A DNA stretch of 64,000 nucleotides, taken from positions 1 to 64,000 of the forward strand of contig CBDUBA010000009.1 of assembly GCA_965365275.1 (NCBI GenBank), in the 5' to 3' direction. The stretch is from JAGTVG01 sp965365275. GTDB taxonomy: Bacteria; Bacteroidota; Bacteroidia; Cytophagales; Cyclobacteriaceae. The stretch's first letter is position 1; each line of letters opens with the position of its first letter. Below the pieces are notes generated by a model, which did no database searches, was not told the origin of the DNA, and saw only the letters and a program-made list of their open reading frames with translations. The position numbers and the translations under genes were made by a program. Shown here piece by piece: positions 26,994 through 35,221 of this stretch.

Positions 26994-28025
26994 TTATTCT
27001 AAAACTAATTTTCTGTTTAAGACTTTGTCCTGCTGGAAGATCTGTAAAAGATAGGTTCCTTTATCGAAGTGTTTTACGTTTAGTACCTGATTGAATGTAC
27101 CATTGAAATCTTTGATGTTTTCTTCCATTTTCATGTTTCCTTTCAGATCAAGTATTCTAACAATCACTGGTTTCCTGGATCCGGTAAAAGCGAGTGTAAA
27201 CTCTCCCTGGTTTGGATTGGGATAATAATTGATGGATTTTAATACAAGTTCTGGCATAACTGACAGGTTAAATGCACTGAATTCTTCCTCGCCGGCAGCG
27301 ATAGGTTGAATGGTCGCCTCCGCAAAAGATGACTTCCCGGTTTTAACAAGATATGTCTTTTCTATGGTCTTATGGCCTGATTCATCAACCCAAATCTTTA
27401 CATCATCATCTTCTCCATCATGACTCATGGAAATATTCCCATCATCATCCTTAATAACAAAAACATTTTTATGTTCATGAATTTGATGTCCTTCCTCGCT
27501 TCCATCTTTGATCACTTTGACTTTATAGGTCTTGGTTATCTTATTGGTATCACCATCATCCGTTACAAATGAAAAAGAATTTCCGGATTCTCCATCTTTA
27601 CTCTTGAAAACCATTACGTTTCCTTCTTCCCCTGCCTGTACCCACTCGATGTCTTCAGACATTTCATCAATTTTTATATCGATGGTTTCTCCATCATCAC
27701 TGGTAAAAACCATAATATTGGAGCCTTTATCCCCTAGTTTCATGGTAATATTTCCGTTCTCATCCGATTTCCTGATAACATCGACAGAGGAATCTTCTTT
27801 CATTTCCTCAAGGCTACTATAGGTTTTTTTAACAACCTTTTTCTCACCATTTTCAATAGTAGTTGTTTCGACTGTATAACTTGGTTCACCACTCTCTTCG
27901 TCAATGGACACTTTAACTTCCTTTTGAATGGTTTTGGATTTTTCCTCATTCTCCTGAGCATTTACAGTGCTAATTGAGAAAAGCGCTATTAAAACCAAGA
28001 TTGAAATACCAAATATTTTTTTCAT
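26994..28025 (-). CDS. secreted protein with type IX secretion C-terminal domain
   Basis: The 343-residue protein starts with a signal peptide (MKKIFGISILVLIALFSIS, cleavage near NAQ at 24). The middle is very acidic and rich in short strands of the KDGES/DDGD kind and has no enzyme motif. The last 75 residues are a T9SS type A sorting domain: SINYYPNPNQGEFTL, then VRILDLKGN and GTYLLQIFQQDKVLNRKLVL. It should therefore be exported across the outer membrane. It diverges from a histidine kinase operon, with repeats between the two, so it may be a target of that system. Confidence 0.9.
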   Translation of the reverse strand: MKKIFGISILVLIALFSISTVNAQENEEKSKTIQKEVKVSIDEESGEPSYTVETTTIENGEKKVVKKTYSSLEEMKEDSSVDVIRKSDENGNITMKLGDKGSNIMVFTSDDGETIDIKIDEMSEDIEWVQAGEEGNVMVFKSKDGESGNSFSFVTDDGDTNKITKTYKVKVIKDGSEEGHQIHEHKNVFVIKDDDGNISMSHDGEDDDVKIWVDESGHKTIEKTYLVKTGKSSFAEATIQPIAAGEEEFSAFNLSVMPELVLKSINYYPNPNQGEFTLAFTGSRKPVIVRILDLKGNMKMEENIKDFNGTFNQVLNVKHFDKGTYLLQIFQQDKVLNRKLVLE

Positions 28026-28057
28026 TATCTAAACAGCTTTTATATGATTAACTCCAG

Positions 28058-28065
28058 CAAATTTA
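28058..28065 (-). promoter_or_regulatory. candidate -7 box for the T9SS-exported protein gene
   Basis: TAAATTTG on the minus strand fits TAnnTTTG. No TTTG lies 19-20 nt upstream; instead the GTTAA repeats occupy that side, as expected for an activator-dependent promoter. Confidence 0.4.
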
Positions 28066-28086
28066 ATAGCATAATAATACTTAATA

Positions 28087-28123
28087 GTTAATGCCAGGTT
28101 AAAGAGTGTTAAAAAGTGTTAAA
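28087..28123. promoter_or_regulatory. GTTAA direct repeats, candidate response-regulator operator
   Basis: GTTAA occurs at 28087, 28098, 28108 and 28118, that is with spacings of 11, 10 and 10 bp; the last two copies read GTGTTAAA. Direct repeats one helical turn apart are how OmpR/PhoB-type regulators bind. They lie between two divergent promoter boxes, upstream of the gene pair that encodes such a regulator. Confidence 0.5.
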
Positions 28124-28150
28124 TATAAACTTATAATAAGAGGCGGTCGT

Positions 28151-28158
28151 TAGATTTG
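28151..28158 (+). promoter_or_regulatory. candidate -7 box for the histidine kinase operon
   Basis: TAGATTTG fits TAnnTTTG and ends 4 nt before the kinase ATG at 28163, so the transcript would be leaderless or nearly so. No -33 TTTG is seen at the usual distance. Confidence 0.4.
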
Positions 28159-28162
28159 TATT

Positions 28163-29812
28163 ATGAGTCGTAAAATGATACGAACAATTATTGCTTTGAT
28201 GTCCCTGGCAATGATCGGGCTGATTGGATTTCAAGCCTATTGGATCAACAATGCCATTGATGTAAGTCACGTTAAATTCAACCAGAATGTTCATGATGCA
28301 CTCAACATTGTAGTATCCAATCTTGAAAAAAGGGAAGTCTATTATGCTGCTTCAAAACAGATCAACAACCGCCCTTTAAACAATCGGATCTTTCAAATGG
28401 ATACCAATTTTTTGCGATTTAATCAACAATCTAAAAATTATACAGATTCATTTGTGTCACCTAAGCACCCACCATCAGGAAATACCATTACCTGGGAATC
28501 CGGATTTCGAATTGAAGATTCGCTTTTATTTGGAAACCAGATGGTGAGGATCAGTTATGAAATATCCAATAATGGAAATCCGGGATATAATCAATTTTTT
28601 GGTGAAGAACATTTTTACAGTCAAAATCAAATTGAAGTTGATTTCAACAACTTTGAAACCTATGAAAAGCAGGTTCGGAGCAATATTCAGAAATTTGCCG
28701 AAAAATCCAGGATGGTCACGGTAGTACTCGATGACCTGCTCGGGGAACAGAAACAGATATCCAACAGGATTAATAAAGAACAAATTGATAAATTGCTAAA
28801 GGAACAACTTCAGATGAAGGGTATTGACATCGATTACGAGTATGCAGTTGTCGACAGGGGCATTAACCATGTGATTTTCAGCGATTATAAGGCAATGGAC
28901 GAAAAGGAGGTGCTTTTATCTGATTTTTCGATCAAGCTATTCCCGAATGACTTTGCCAGTGGTGAAAACTACCTTACCATTTTCTTTCCGGATCAAGCTG
29001 GATTCCTCTTCAAAGATATCTGGTTAACCCTTGCATCATCTGTATTTCTGGTTCTTCTGATCATATTCTGTTTTGCTTATGCCATATTTGCAATTCTCCG
29101 TCAGAAAAAGCTTTCTGAAATAAAGAATGATTTTATAAACAACATGACGCATGAGTTCAAAACGCCAATTTCAACTGTATCACTGGCCTGTGAAGCGCTT
29201 CAGGACAAAGACATTCAAAGAAACGAATCATTCATATCAAAATATGTAGAAGCCATTCGGGATGAAAACAGACGCCTGGGACGTCAGGTTGAGAAAGTTC
29301 TGCAGATGGCTACCCTCGACAAAAAGGAATACAGGTTAAAATTGGAGGAATTGGATATTCACAAAATAATTGAGAAAACACTATCTCATTTGAACCTGCA
29401 AATCGAGAAGCGGGGCGGAAGTATTCATAAAAACCTGATCGCGAGTAACCACAACATTATTAGTGATGATGTGCATCTTACCAATATTATCTATAACCTC
29501 CTGGACAATGCCAATAAATATTCACCTGAAAAACCTGAGATTCGAATTGATACTGAAGATCATCACCAGGGGCTGTTGCTCAGAATATCAGATAAAGGCA
29601 TTGGCATGACAAAAGAAGCTATTGATAAAATATTTGATCGGTTTTATCGGGTTCCAACCGGAAATATCCACGATATTAAGGGATTTGGACTAGGTTTGAC
29701 CTACGTAAAAACTATATTGTTGGCTTTGGGTGGACAAATAAAGGTAAAAAGTACACCTGGCAAGGGAAGTACATTTGAAATTATTTTACCTATAAATAAT
29801 GGACAAAATTAA
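28163..29812 (+). CDS. membrane sensor histidine kinase
   Basis: The 549-residue protein has a membrane helix at about 8-28, a large periplasmic sensor region (about 30-285) with no domain I know, a second helix at about 286-312, and then the kinase core. The phospho-accepting histidine is H330 in NMTHEFKTP. The N box (NLLDNANKYS), G1 (ISDKGIGM) and G2 (GFGLGLTYVK) are intact. No HAMP domain is seen between helix and kinase. It overlaps the response regulator gene by 14 nt. The signal is unknown; the divergent T9SS-exported gene is a likely target. Confidence 0.95.
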   Translation: MSRKMIRTIIALMSLAMIGLIGFQAYWINNAIDVSHVKFNQNVHDALNIVVSNLEKREVYYAASKQINNRPLNNRIFQMDTNFLRFNQQSKNYTDSFVSPKHPPSGNTITWESGFRIEDSLLFGNQMVRISYEISNNGNPGYNQFFGEEHFYSQNQIEVDFNNFETYEKQVRSNIQKFAEKSRMVTVVLDDLLGEQKQISNRINKEQIDKLLKEQLQMKGIDIDYEYAVVDRGINHVIFSDYKAMDEKEVLLSDFSIKLFPNDFASGENYLTIFFPDQAGFLFKDIWLTLASSVFLVLLIIFCFAYAIFAILRQKKLSEIKNDFINNMTHEFKTPISTVSLACEALQDKDIQRNESFISKYVEAIRDENRRLGRQVEKVLQMATLDKKEYRLKLEELDIHKIIEKTLSHLNLQIEKRGGSIHKNLIASNHNIISDDVHLTNIIYNLLDNANKYSPEKPEIRIDTEDHHQGLLLRISDKGIGMTKEAIDKIFDRFYRVPTGNIHDIKGFGLGLTYVKTILLALGGQIKVKSTPGKGSTFEIILPINNGQN

Positions 29813-30488
29813 ATTACTCGTTGTAGAAGACGATCCCAATCTAGGACAGATCCTAAGTGATTATTTAAGATTAAAAGATTATGATCCCACCTTGTGTATA
29901 GATGGTGAAATTGGTCTTGAAACCTTTAGGAACGGCCAGTTCGATTTATGCCTCCTCGACATTATGATGCCTAAAAAAGATGGCATTACACTTGCTAAAG
30001 ATATCAGGTTACTCAATAAAGATATTCCAATTATTTTCCTGACGGCAAAATCTTTAAAGGAAGATACCATAGATGGTTTTCGGGCCGGGGCAGATGATTA
30101 TATTACGAAGCCTTTTAGTATGGAGGAACTTTTGCTTCGTATCCATGCGGTATTACGTCGCTCCCTGAAAGGGGATAAACAACAAAAAACTATATTTAAG
30201 TTCGGCGAAAGTACTTTTGATTACGATAAGCAAACATTGATCATAAAGGACCAAAAAATCAAATTAACCAATAAGGAATCTCAACTGCTCAGACTCTTAG
30301 CGCAGAATATGAATGAAGTACTGGACCGGAGTGCAGCGTTAAAAATGATTTGGAGGGATGACAGTTATTTCAATGCGCGAAGTATGGATGTCTATATTGC
30401 AAAATTGAGAAAATATCTTAAACCTGATGATAGCGTAGCTATTATAACCATTCATGGAGAAGGATTTAAACTGATAGAAATCAATTAG
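29799..30488 (+). CDS. OmpR-family response regulator
   Basis: The 229-residue protein has a receiver domain (1-120) with the acidic pocket D11/D12, the phosphorylated D54 in LLDIMMP and the conserved lysine in TKPF. A C-terminal winged-helix DNA-binding domain follows (about 130-229), ending IITIHGEGFKLIE. This subfamily binds direct repeats spaced 10-11 bp as a head-to-tail dimer, which matches the GTTAA repeats at 28087-28123. The 14-nt overlap with the kinase gene shows coupling. Confidence 0.95.
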   Translation: MDKIKLLVVEDDPNLGQILSDYLRLKDYDPTLCIDGEIGLETFRNGQFDLCLLDIMMPKKDGITLAKDIRLLNKDIPIIFLTAKSLKEDTIDGFRAGADDYITKPFSMEELLLRIHAVLRRSLKGDKQQKTIFKFGESTFDYDKQTLIIKDQKIKLTNKESQLLRLLAQNMNEVLDRSAALKMIWRDDSYFNARSMDVYIAKLRKYLKPDDSVAIITIHGEGFKLIEIN

Positions 30489-30569
30489 CAACCACCTATA
30501 ATTTTTCTGTTTTATTCAATTTCTTCCTTTTTGTCTTTATATTTAAAATATTTTTTAATTTTCTATATA

Positions 30570-31292
30570 ATGATCAAATTATATCCTTCCATTAGCATTT
30601 TAAATGGAAAAGTTACCAGGCTAACCCGGGGAGATTACTCCCATGAAAAAGAATATGAGAAAAGTCCGGTTGACTTTGCCAAGATGTTTGAGGACATAGG
30701 TATTGAGGTTATACATTTAGTTGATCTCGAAGGCGCAATCAAAGAAAGCCCGGTTGCATATCATATACTTGAAGCTATAGCAGGACATACGGATCTTGAG
30801 ATTGAATATTCTGGTGGAATCAGGACCGATGGTGATATATTAAAGCTTTTTGAACATGGTGCTAAATATATAGCCGTCTCCAGTATTGCTGCTAAAAACA
30901 GAGAATTATTTACTTCCTGGCTTTTCTCTTATGGTCGTGAGAAAGTTGCCCTTTCAGCAGATGCATCAGATGGTAAGCTATTGATCAAGGGATGGCAGAA
31001 AAAAACCGATATCGATCTTTATGAATTTATATCCTATTTCTATAACAGGGGATTAAAATATCTGAAGGTTACGGATGTTACCAGGGATGGGACAATGGTA
31101 GGACCTAATTTTGAATTGTATAAGGACTTGGTTGGTAAATTTCCTGATTCAAAGATCTTCGCAAGTGGCGGTGTAAGGTCAGTAGATGACATACAAAAGC
31201 TGGAAGATGCGGGCGTTTATGCTGTAATTTTTGGAAAGGCCTTTTATGAAGGAAAACTTACCCTCAACGATTTAAAAACTTTTATTAAATAA
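30570..31292 (+). CDS. HisA-like TIM barrel protein lacking the first catalytic Asp
   Basis: I start at ATG 30570 (MIKLYPSISI), which aligns with the start of HisA, not at the ORF's earlier ATG. The 240-residue barrel keeps HisA landmarks: the RLTRGDY loop, HLVDLEGA, GGIRTDGD, SADASDGK with the second catalytic Asp, TDVTRDGTMVGPN and SGGVR. But HisA begins PALDLIDG, where the first Asp is the acid/base residue. Here it reads PSISILNG, so that Asp is Ser and the next is Asn. No other his gene is nearby. It may be a paralogue with a new reaction rather than the histidine enzyme. Confidence 0.85.
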   Translation: MIKLYPSISILNGKVTRLTRGDYSHEKEYEKSPVDFAKMFEDIGIEVIHLVDLEGAIKESPVAYHILEAIAGHTDLEIEYSGGIRTDGDILKLFEHGAKYIAVSSIAAKNRELFTSWLFSYGREKVALSADASDGKLLIKGWQKKTDIDLYEFISYFYNRGLKYLKVTDVTRDGTMVGPNFELYKDLVGKFPDSKIFASGGVRSVDDIQKLEDAGVYAVIFGKAFYEGKLTLNDLKTFIK

Positions 31293-31456
31293 GCACTACT
31301 TACCAGATCTTTTAAATGTCAATAGTACTTTTACGGATCTTTCCTGGATAGGTTTAAATAGTATGTATTGGATCCGGTAGGTTAGGGGTTTGTGAGAATT
31401 TCCTCTTCGAAAGAATAAATAAAAAGATTAGGGAAAGTATTAAAGAAAAGGATCAG

Positions 31457-32332
31457 ATGGGTGATTTTGATTTTAAGGGTTTCAGACAAAAAGATGTATC
31501 AAAAATGCGAAGGACGTTCAATGATGCATTTTCTGATTATATCGTTCCCATAAACCTTACCCACGGTCAATTCATTCAAAAGATCGTTCAGAAAACAAGT
31601 ATAAGTTTTAATTACTCCATAGGTGCTTATTCCAAAAAAAAATTAATAGGCTTTATTTTTAACAGTATTAATTATTATGAAGGAAAAAAGACCGCATACA
31701 ATGGCGGCACGGGGGTTATACCTAAGTTTCGCGGGAATAAGCTTACCGAAAAAATGTATCATTCCATATTTCCAAAATTAGAAAAGAATGGAATCGAACA
31801 ATGTGTTCTTGAGGTAATATCCAATAATAAACCAGCGATCAAAGTGTATGAGAATCTGGGATTTACCAGATCTAAATTTTTTCATTGTCTTAAATTAAAA
31901 AGTGAAAGTTCATATTTGCGTAGTTTTAAAAAACCGAATATCGATCTGGTATTTCCGCAAAGCCCAAAATGGAAAAAGTACGAGAACTTTTGTGATTATG
32001 AAACCTGTTTCCTGGATTCTTTTCCCCTATTAAAAAAGAATAAATCAAACGAGACTATCCTAGAGGCCTATCAAAACGATAAAATTGTTGGTTTTCTGAT
32101 TTTTAATAAAAAAATGGGAAGGGTGGAACATATTGGAATTGATCATAATGAAAGGGGAAAAGGTATTGCATCCATGTTGATAAAAAAAATGATCAGGATA
32201 TGCAGAAACAAACCGATATATATTTTAAATCTGAATGAAAGAAATTATGATGTCCTGAACTTTTTCCTGCGGGTTGGATTTCAGAACGAAATTGATCAAT
32301 TTGAATTAAAATTGTCTATTCCAAGAAATTAA
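31457..32332 (+). CDS. tandem-domain GNAT acetyltransferase
   Basis: The 291-residue protein has two GNAT folds in one chain. The first (about 1-150) has a GTGVIPKFRGNKL acetyl-CoA loop and ends LEVISNNKPAIKVYENLGF. The second (about 190-290) has VEHIGIDHNERGKGIASMLI and ends NYDVLNFFLRVGF. Both keep the R/Q-x-x-G-x-G/A type loop, the first in a reduced form (RGNKL). The substrate is unknown. The last base of its stop is the first base of murF-alr, so the two are cotranscribed, which hints at a cell-wall or amino acid substrate. Confidence 0.88.
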   Translation: MGDFDFKGFRQKDVSKMRRTFNDAFSDYIVPINLTHGQFIQKIVQKTSISFNYSIGAYSKKKLIGFIFNSINYYEGKKTAYNGGTGVIPKFRGNKLTEKMYHSIFPKLEKNGIEQCVLEVISNNKPAIKVYENLGFTRSKFFHCLKLKSESSYLRSFKKPNIDLVFPQSPKWKKYENFCDYETCFLDSFPLLKKNKSNETILEAYQNDKIVGFLIFNKKMGRVEHIGIDHNERGKGIASMLIKKMIRICRNKPIYILNLNERNYDVLNFFLRVGFQNEIDQFELKLSIPRN

Positions 32333-34791
32333 TGATAAAAAGTTCCGGATTAAATGCAATAATTAAAGGTGAGTTTCTGCAATATTCTAAGGATCTTCCC
32401 ATTTCATATCTTTCAACTGATTCCAGAAAGATCATTAACAATGAATCAAGTGTTTTTTTTGCCATAAAGGGTAAGATCCATGACGGGCATCAATATATTG
32501 ATGATCTCTATAATAGAAAGATACGGCAGTTCATCATTGAAGACAGGGATTTCAGGCTTGACAGATATCCTGATGCCAATTTCTTTGTATGTGAAGATTC
32601 AATATTTGCATTACAGGAATTAGCTGCATATTACAGACAATTATTCAATTTAAAGACCCTTGCCATTACAGGAAGTAATGGAAAAACTATAGTAAAGGAG
32701 TGGCTTTCTCAAATATTATCCTGGAAATACAATGTTGTAAAGTCACCAAAAAGTTATAATTCTCAAATAGGGGTTCCATTATCCATATGGCAGATCAATG
32801 AATCCCATAATTTTGGCGTTTTCGAGGCTGGGATATCTACCAGGGGAGAGATGACCAGGCTTGAAAAGATCATTAAACCGGATATTGGTATACTTACCAA
32901 TATAGGATCAGCACATGATGAGGGTTTTCATTCCAGAACAGAGAAGCTCAAAGAAAAAATAGAATTGTTTAAGGACTGCAAAACCCTGATTTATAATATG
33001 GATGATGCTCTTGTGTACGGCACCATGTCAAAAACACTGCCTCGATGTGAAAAAATATCCTGGGGAACTCACCCCGAAGCTGTTTTTCAAATTGCAGAGG
33101 TTTCACAAGAAGTAAAAGGTTCAAAAATCAAGATCGTTCATGATTTTACCTCTTATGAGTTCAATTTTAAATTTACAGATCAGGCCTCTATTGAAAATAT
33201 CATTCATTGTATAGTCTATTTGCTGAATTCTGAATGGACATTATTAGAAATCCAGGAAGGATTGGATGCTTTGCATACTATTTCCATGAGATTGGAAATG
33301 AAAAGAGGCGTTAACGACACCTATTTGATTGACGACACCTATAACAATGATCTTGCCGGCCTGGAAATTGCGCTGAATTATCTGATTAATCAAAAACAGC
33401 GAAATATAAGGTCCTTGATCCTATCGGATATTTTACAGTCGGGTATAAGCGTTTCCAGACTTTATAAAAAGACTGCTGAAATCATAAATCAGCATGCACT
33501 GGATAAGGTTATTGGCATTGGTACAGAAATAAAACACATAAAAGGCCACCTGAAAAGTGATTTTTACTGGTTTAAAGATACATCCTCTTTTCTTGATGAA
33601 TTCGATCTGAATAATTTCAACAATGAAATTATTCTAGTAAAAGGTGCGCGAAACTTCGGACTGGAAAATGTCATTCGTTATCTCCAGGAGAAACTTCATG
33701 GGACTGTTCTTGAGATCAATTTGGATGCTTTAAGCCATAATTTAAATGTTTATCGTTCCTACCTGAAGCCGGACACAAAAATTATGGTCATGGTGAAAGC
33801 CCTTGCATATGGCAGTGGGAGTATTGAAGTGGCTAATCTTTTGGAATTCCATAGGATAGATTATCTGGGTGTGGCTTACACAGATGAAGGCGTTACACTT
33901 AGGAAAAATGGCATAAATCTACCCATAATGATCATGAATCCTTCCCTGGATTCACTGGATAAAATCGTGGAGTTCAGACTGGAACCTGAGATTTATAATC
34001 TAAGATTATTAAAAGAAATCAACCGCTATACAAAAATCAATAATCGCTCGATACAAATACATATTAAACTGGACACAGGAATGAGTCGTCTCGGATTTAA
34101 TCCTGATGATCTGGATGAAATGATCAACATACTAAATGATAATTCCCTTATTTCAGTAGCAAGTGTTTTCAGCCATTTGTCTAGTGCGGATATTTCCCAA
34201 CATAATGAATTTACAGAAAACCAGGCCAGAAGTTTTATCAAGGCTACCGATTATATTGAGAGCCGGATACAAAAGCTTTTTATTCGTCATATTGCGAATT
34301 CCGCTGCGATTATCCGATATCCTGAATATCATTTTGATATGGTAAGACTCGGAATAGGATTATATGGTTTTGATGCCACAGGCTTGATAAACGATCAACT
34401 CCGATCAATAGGTACCTTAAAAACTGAGATTTCACAGATCAAGAAATTAAAAAAGGGTGATTCTGTGGGATATGGTAGACAAGAGGTAATTGAAAAAGAC
34501 AGTACCATTGCCACCATTGCCATAGGTTATGCAGATGGATTTTTCCGGTCCTTTGGGAATAAAACTGCATCAGTTTGGATAAAGGGATGTATAGCGCCTG
34601 TCGTCGGAAATGTCTGCATGGATATGACCATGATAGATATTACCGGAATCGATGCAAAAGAAGGAGATACAGTAATTATCTTTGGAGAAGAACAACCCCT
34701 GAAATTACTGGCAGATTCGATACATACCATTCCCTATGAGATATTGACGAATATCAGTGAAAGGGTGAAAAGGATTTATATCAGCGAGTAA
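32332..34791 (+). CDS. murF-alr: fused UDP-MurNAc-tripeptide:D-Ala-D-Ala ligase / alanine racemase
   Basis: The 819-residue protein joins two steps of peptidoglycan precursor synthesis. Residues 1 to about 455 are MurF, with the ATP loop GSNGKT at 114-119 and the DDTYNNDLAG segment at 334-343. Residues from about 457 are a fold-III alanine racemase, with PLP lysine K489 in MVKALAYG and the tyrosine-bearing late segments IGYADG and GNVCMDMTM. The fusion is known in Bacteroidota. The gene supplies D-Ala and uses the D-Ala-D-Ala made from it. It overlaps the GNAT gene by 1 nt. Confidence 0.96.
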   Translation: MIKSSGLNAIIKGEFLQYSKDLPISYLSTDSRKIINNESSVFFAIKGKIHDGHQYIDDLYNRKIRQFIIEDRDFRLDRYPDANFFVCEDSIFALQELAAYYRQLFNLKTLAITGSNGKTIVKEWLSQILSWKYNVVKSPKSYNSQIGVPLSIWQINESHNFGVFEAGISTRGEMTRLEKIIKPDIGILTNIGSAHDEGFHSRTEKLKEKIELFKDCKTLIYNMDDALVYGTMSKTLPRCEKISWGTHPEAVFQIAEVSQEVKGSKIKIVHDFTSYEFNFKFTDQASIENIIHCIVYLLNSEWTLLEIQEGLDALHTISMRLEMKRGVNDTYLIDDTYNNDLAGLEIALNYLINQKQRNIRSLILSDILQSGISVSRLYKKTAEIINQHALDKVIGIGTEIKHIKGHLKSDFYWFKDTSSFLDEFDLNNFNNEIILVKGARNFGLENVIRYLQEKLHGTVLEINLDALSHNLNVYRSYLKPDTKIMVMVKALAYGSGSIEVANLLEFHRIDYLGVAYTDEGVTLRKNGINLPIMIMNPSLDSLDKIVEFRLEPEIYNLRLLKEINRYTKINNRSIQIHIKLDTGMSRLGFNPDDLDEMINILNDNSLISVASVFSHLSSADISQHNEFTENQARSFIKATDYIESRIQKLFIRHIANSAAIIRYPEYHFDMVRLGIGLYGFDATGLINDQLRSIGTLKTEISQIKKLKKGDSVGYGRQEVIEKDSTIATIAIGYADGFFRSFGNKTASVWIKGCIAPVVGNVCMDMTMIDITGIDAKEGDTVIIFGEEQPLKLLADSIHTIPYEILTNISERVKRIYISE

Positions 34792-34794
34792 GTT

Positions 34795-34998
34795 TTAGTT
34801 ATGAATTAACTCAAAATACTGATCAAATACTTTTCTGGGTATTACCCGGGTAGGAAGACTGCTGCCCCATTTTGGTGAAATCTGGAACAATCCATTGAAT
34901 GACCTTCCTATATAATTTTTCCCCTTTTCATAACCTCCAAGGAATTTTCTCTCGTCTGGTTTTTGATTACATTTGAATATAACTCTAAAACGATCCAT
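34795..34998 (-). CDS. small conserved-type protein (67 aa)
   Basis: The 67-residue product is basic and soluble, with a pattern of two small beta-rich halves: FLGGYEKGKNYIGRSFNGLFQISPKWG, then SLPTRVIPRKVFDQYFE. It is convergent with murF-alr, 3 nt from its stop. It has its own upstream gap and the codon use of the neighbours. I believe it belongs to a small Bacteroidota family of unknown function, from the repeated Gly-aromatic pattern, but I cannot name a domain. A chance ORF is the alternative. Confidence 0.6.
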   Translation of the reverse strand: MDRFRVIFKCNQKPDERKFLGGYEKGKNYIGRSFNGLFQISPKWGSSLPTRVIPRKVFDQYFELIHN

Positions 34999-35162
34999 GG
35001 TGTGTTATTAATAAGTGCTTGTGTTGGTTTTAAACGAATATAATAAAATATTGTTTATGAAACACCATAAATCACATGACATTTTTTTACCAAAATTGTG
35101 CAAAAACACACTATTTTATAAAAATAATTAAATTTAATCTTTGAATATGCCAAATAATAGAA

Positions 35163-35190
35163 TTGATGTCTGATTTTTGTACTATTTTTG
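35163..35190 (+). promoter_or_regulatory. candidate promoter of the WG-repeat protein gene
   Basis: TTG at 35163-35165 and TATTTTTG at 35183-35190 (fits TAnnTTTG) are 17 nt apart. They lie about 32 nt before the TTG start codon, in a very A+T-rich gap that holds no other gene. Confidence 0.4.
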
Positions 35191-35221
35191 AAAACATAAA
35201 AAAATTTTTGAGATTTTCGGG

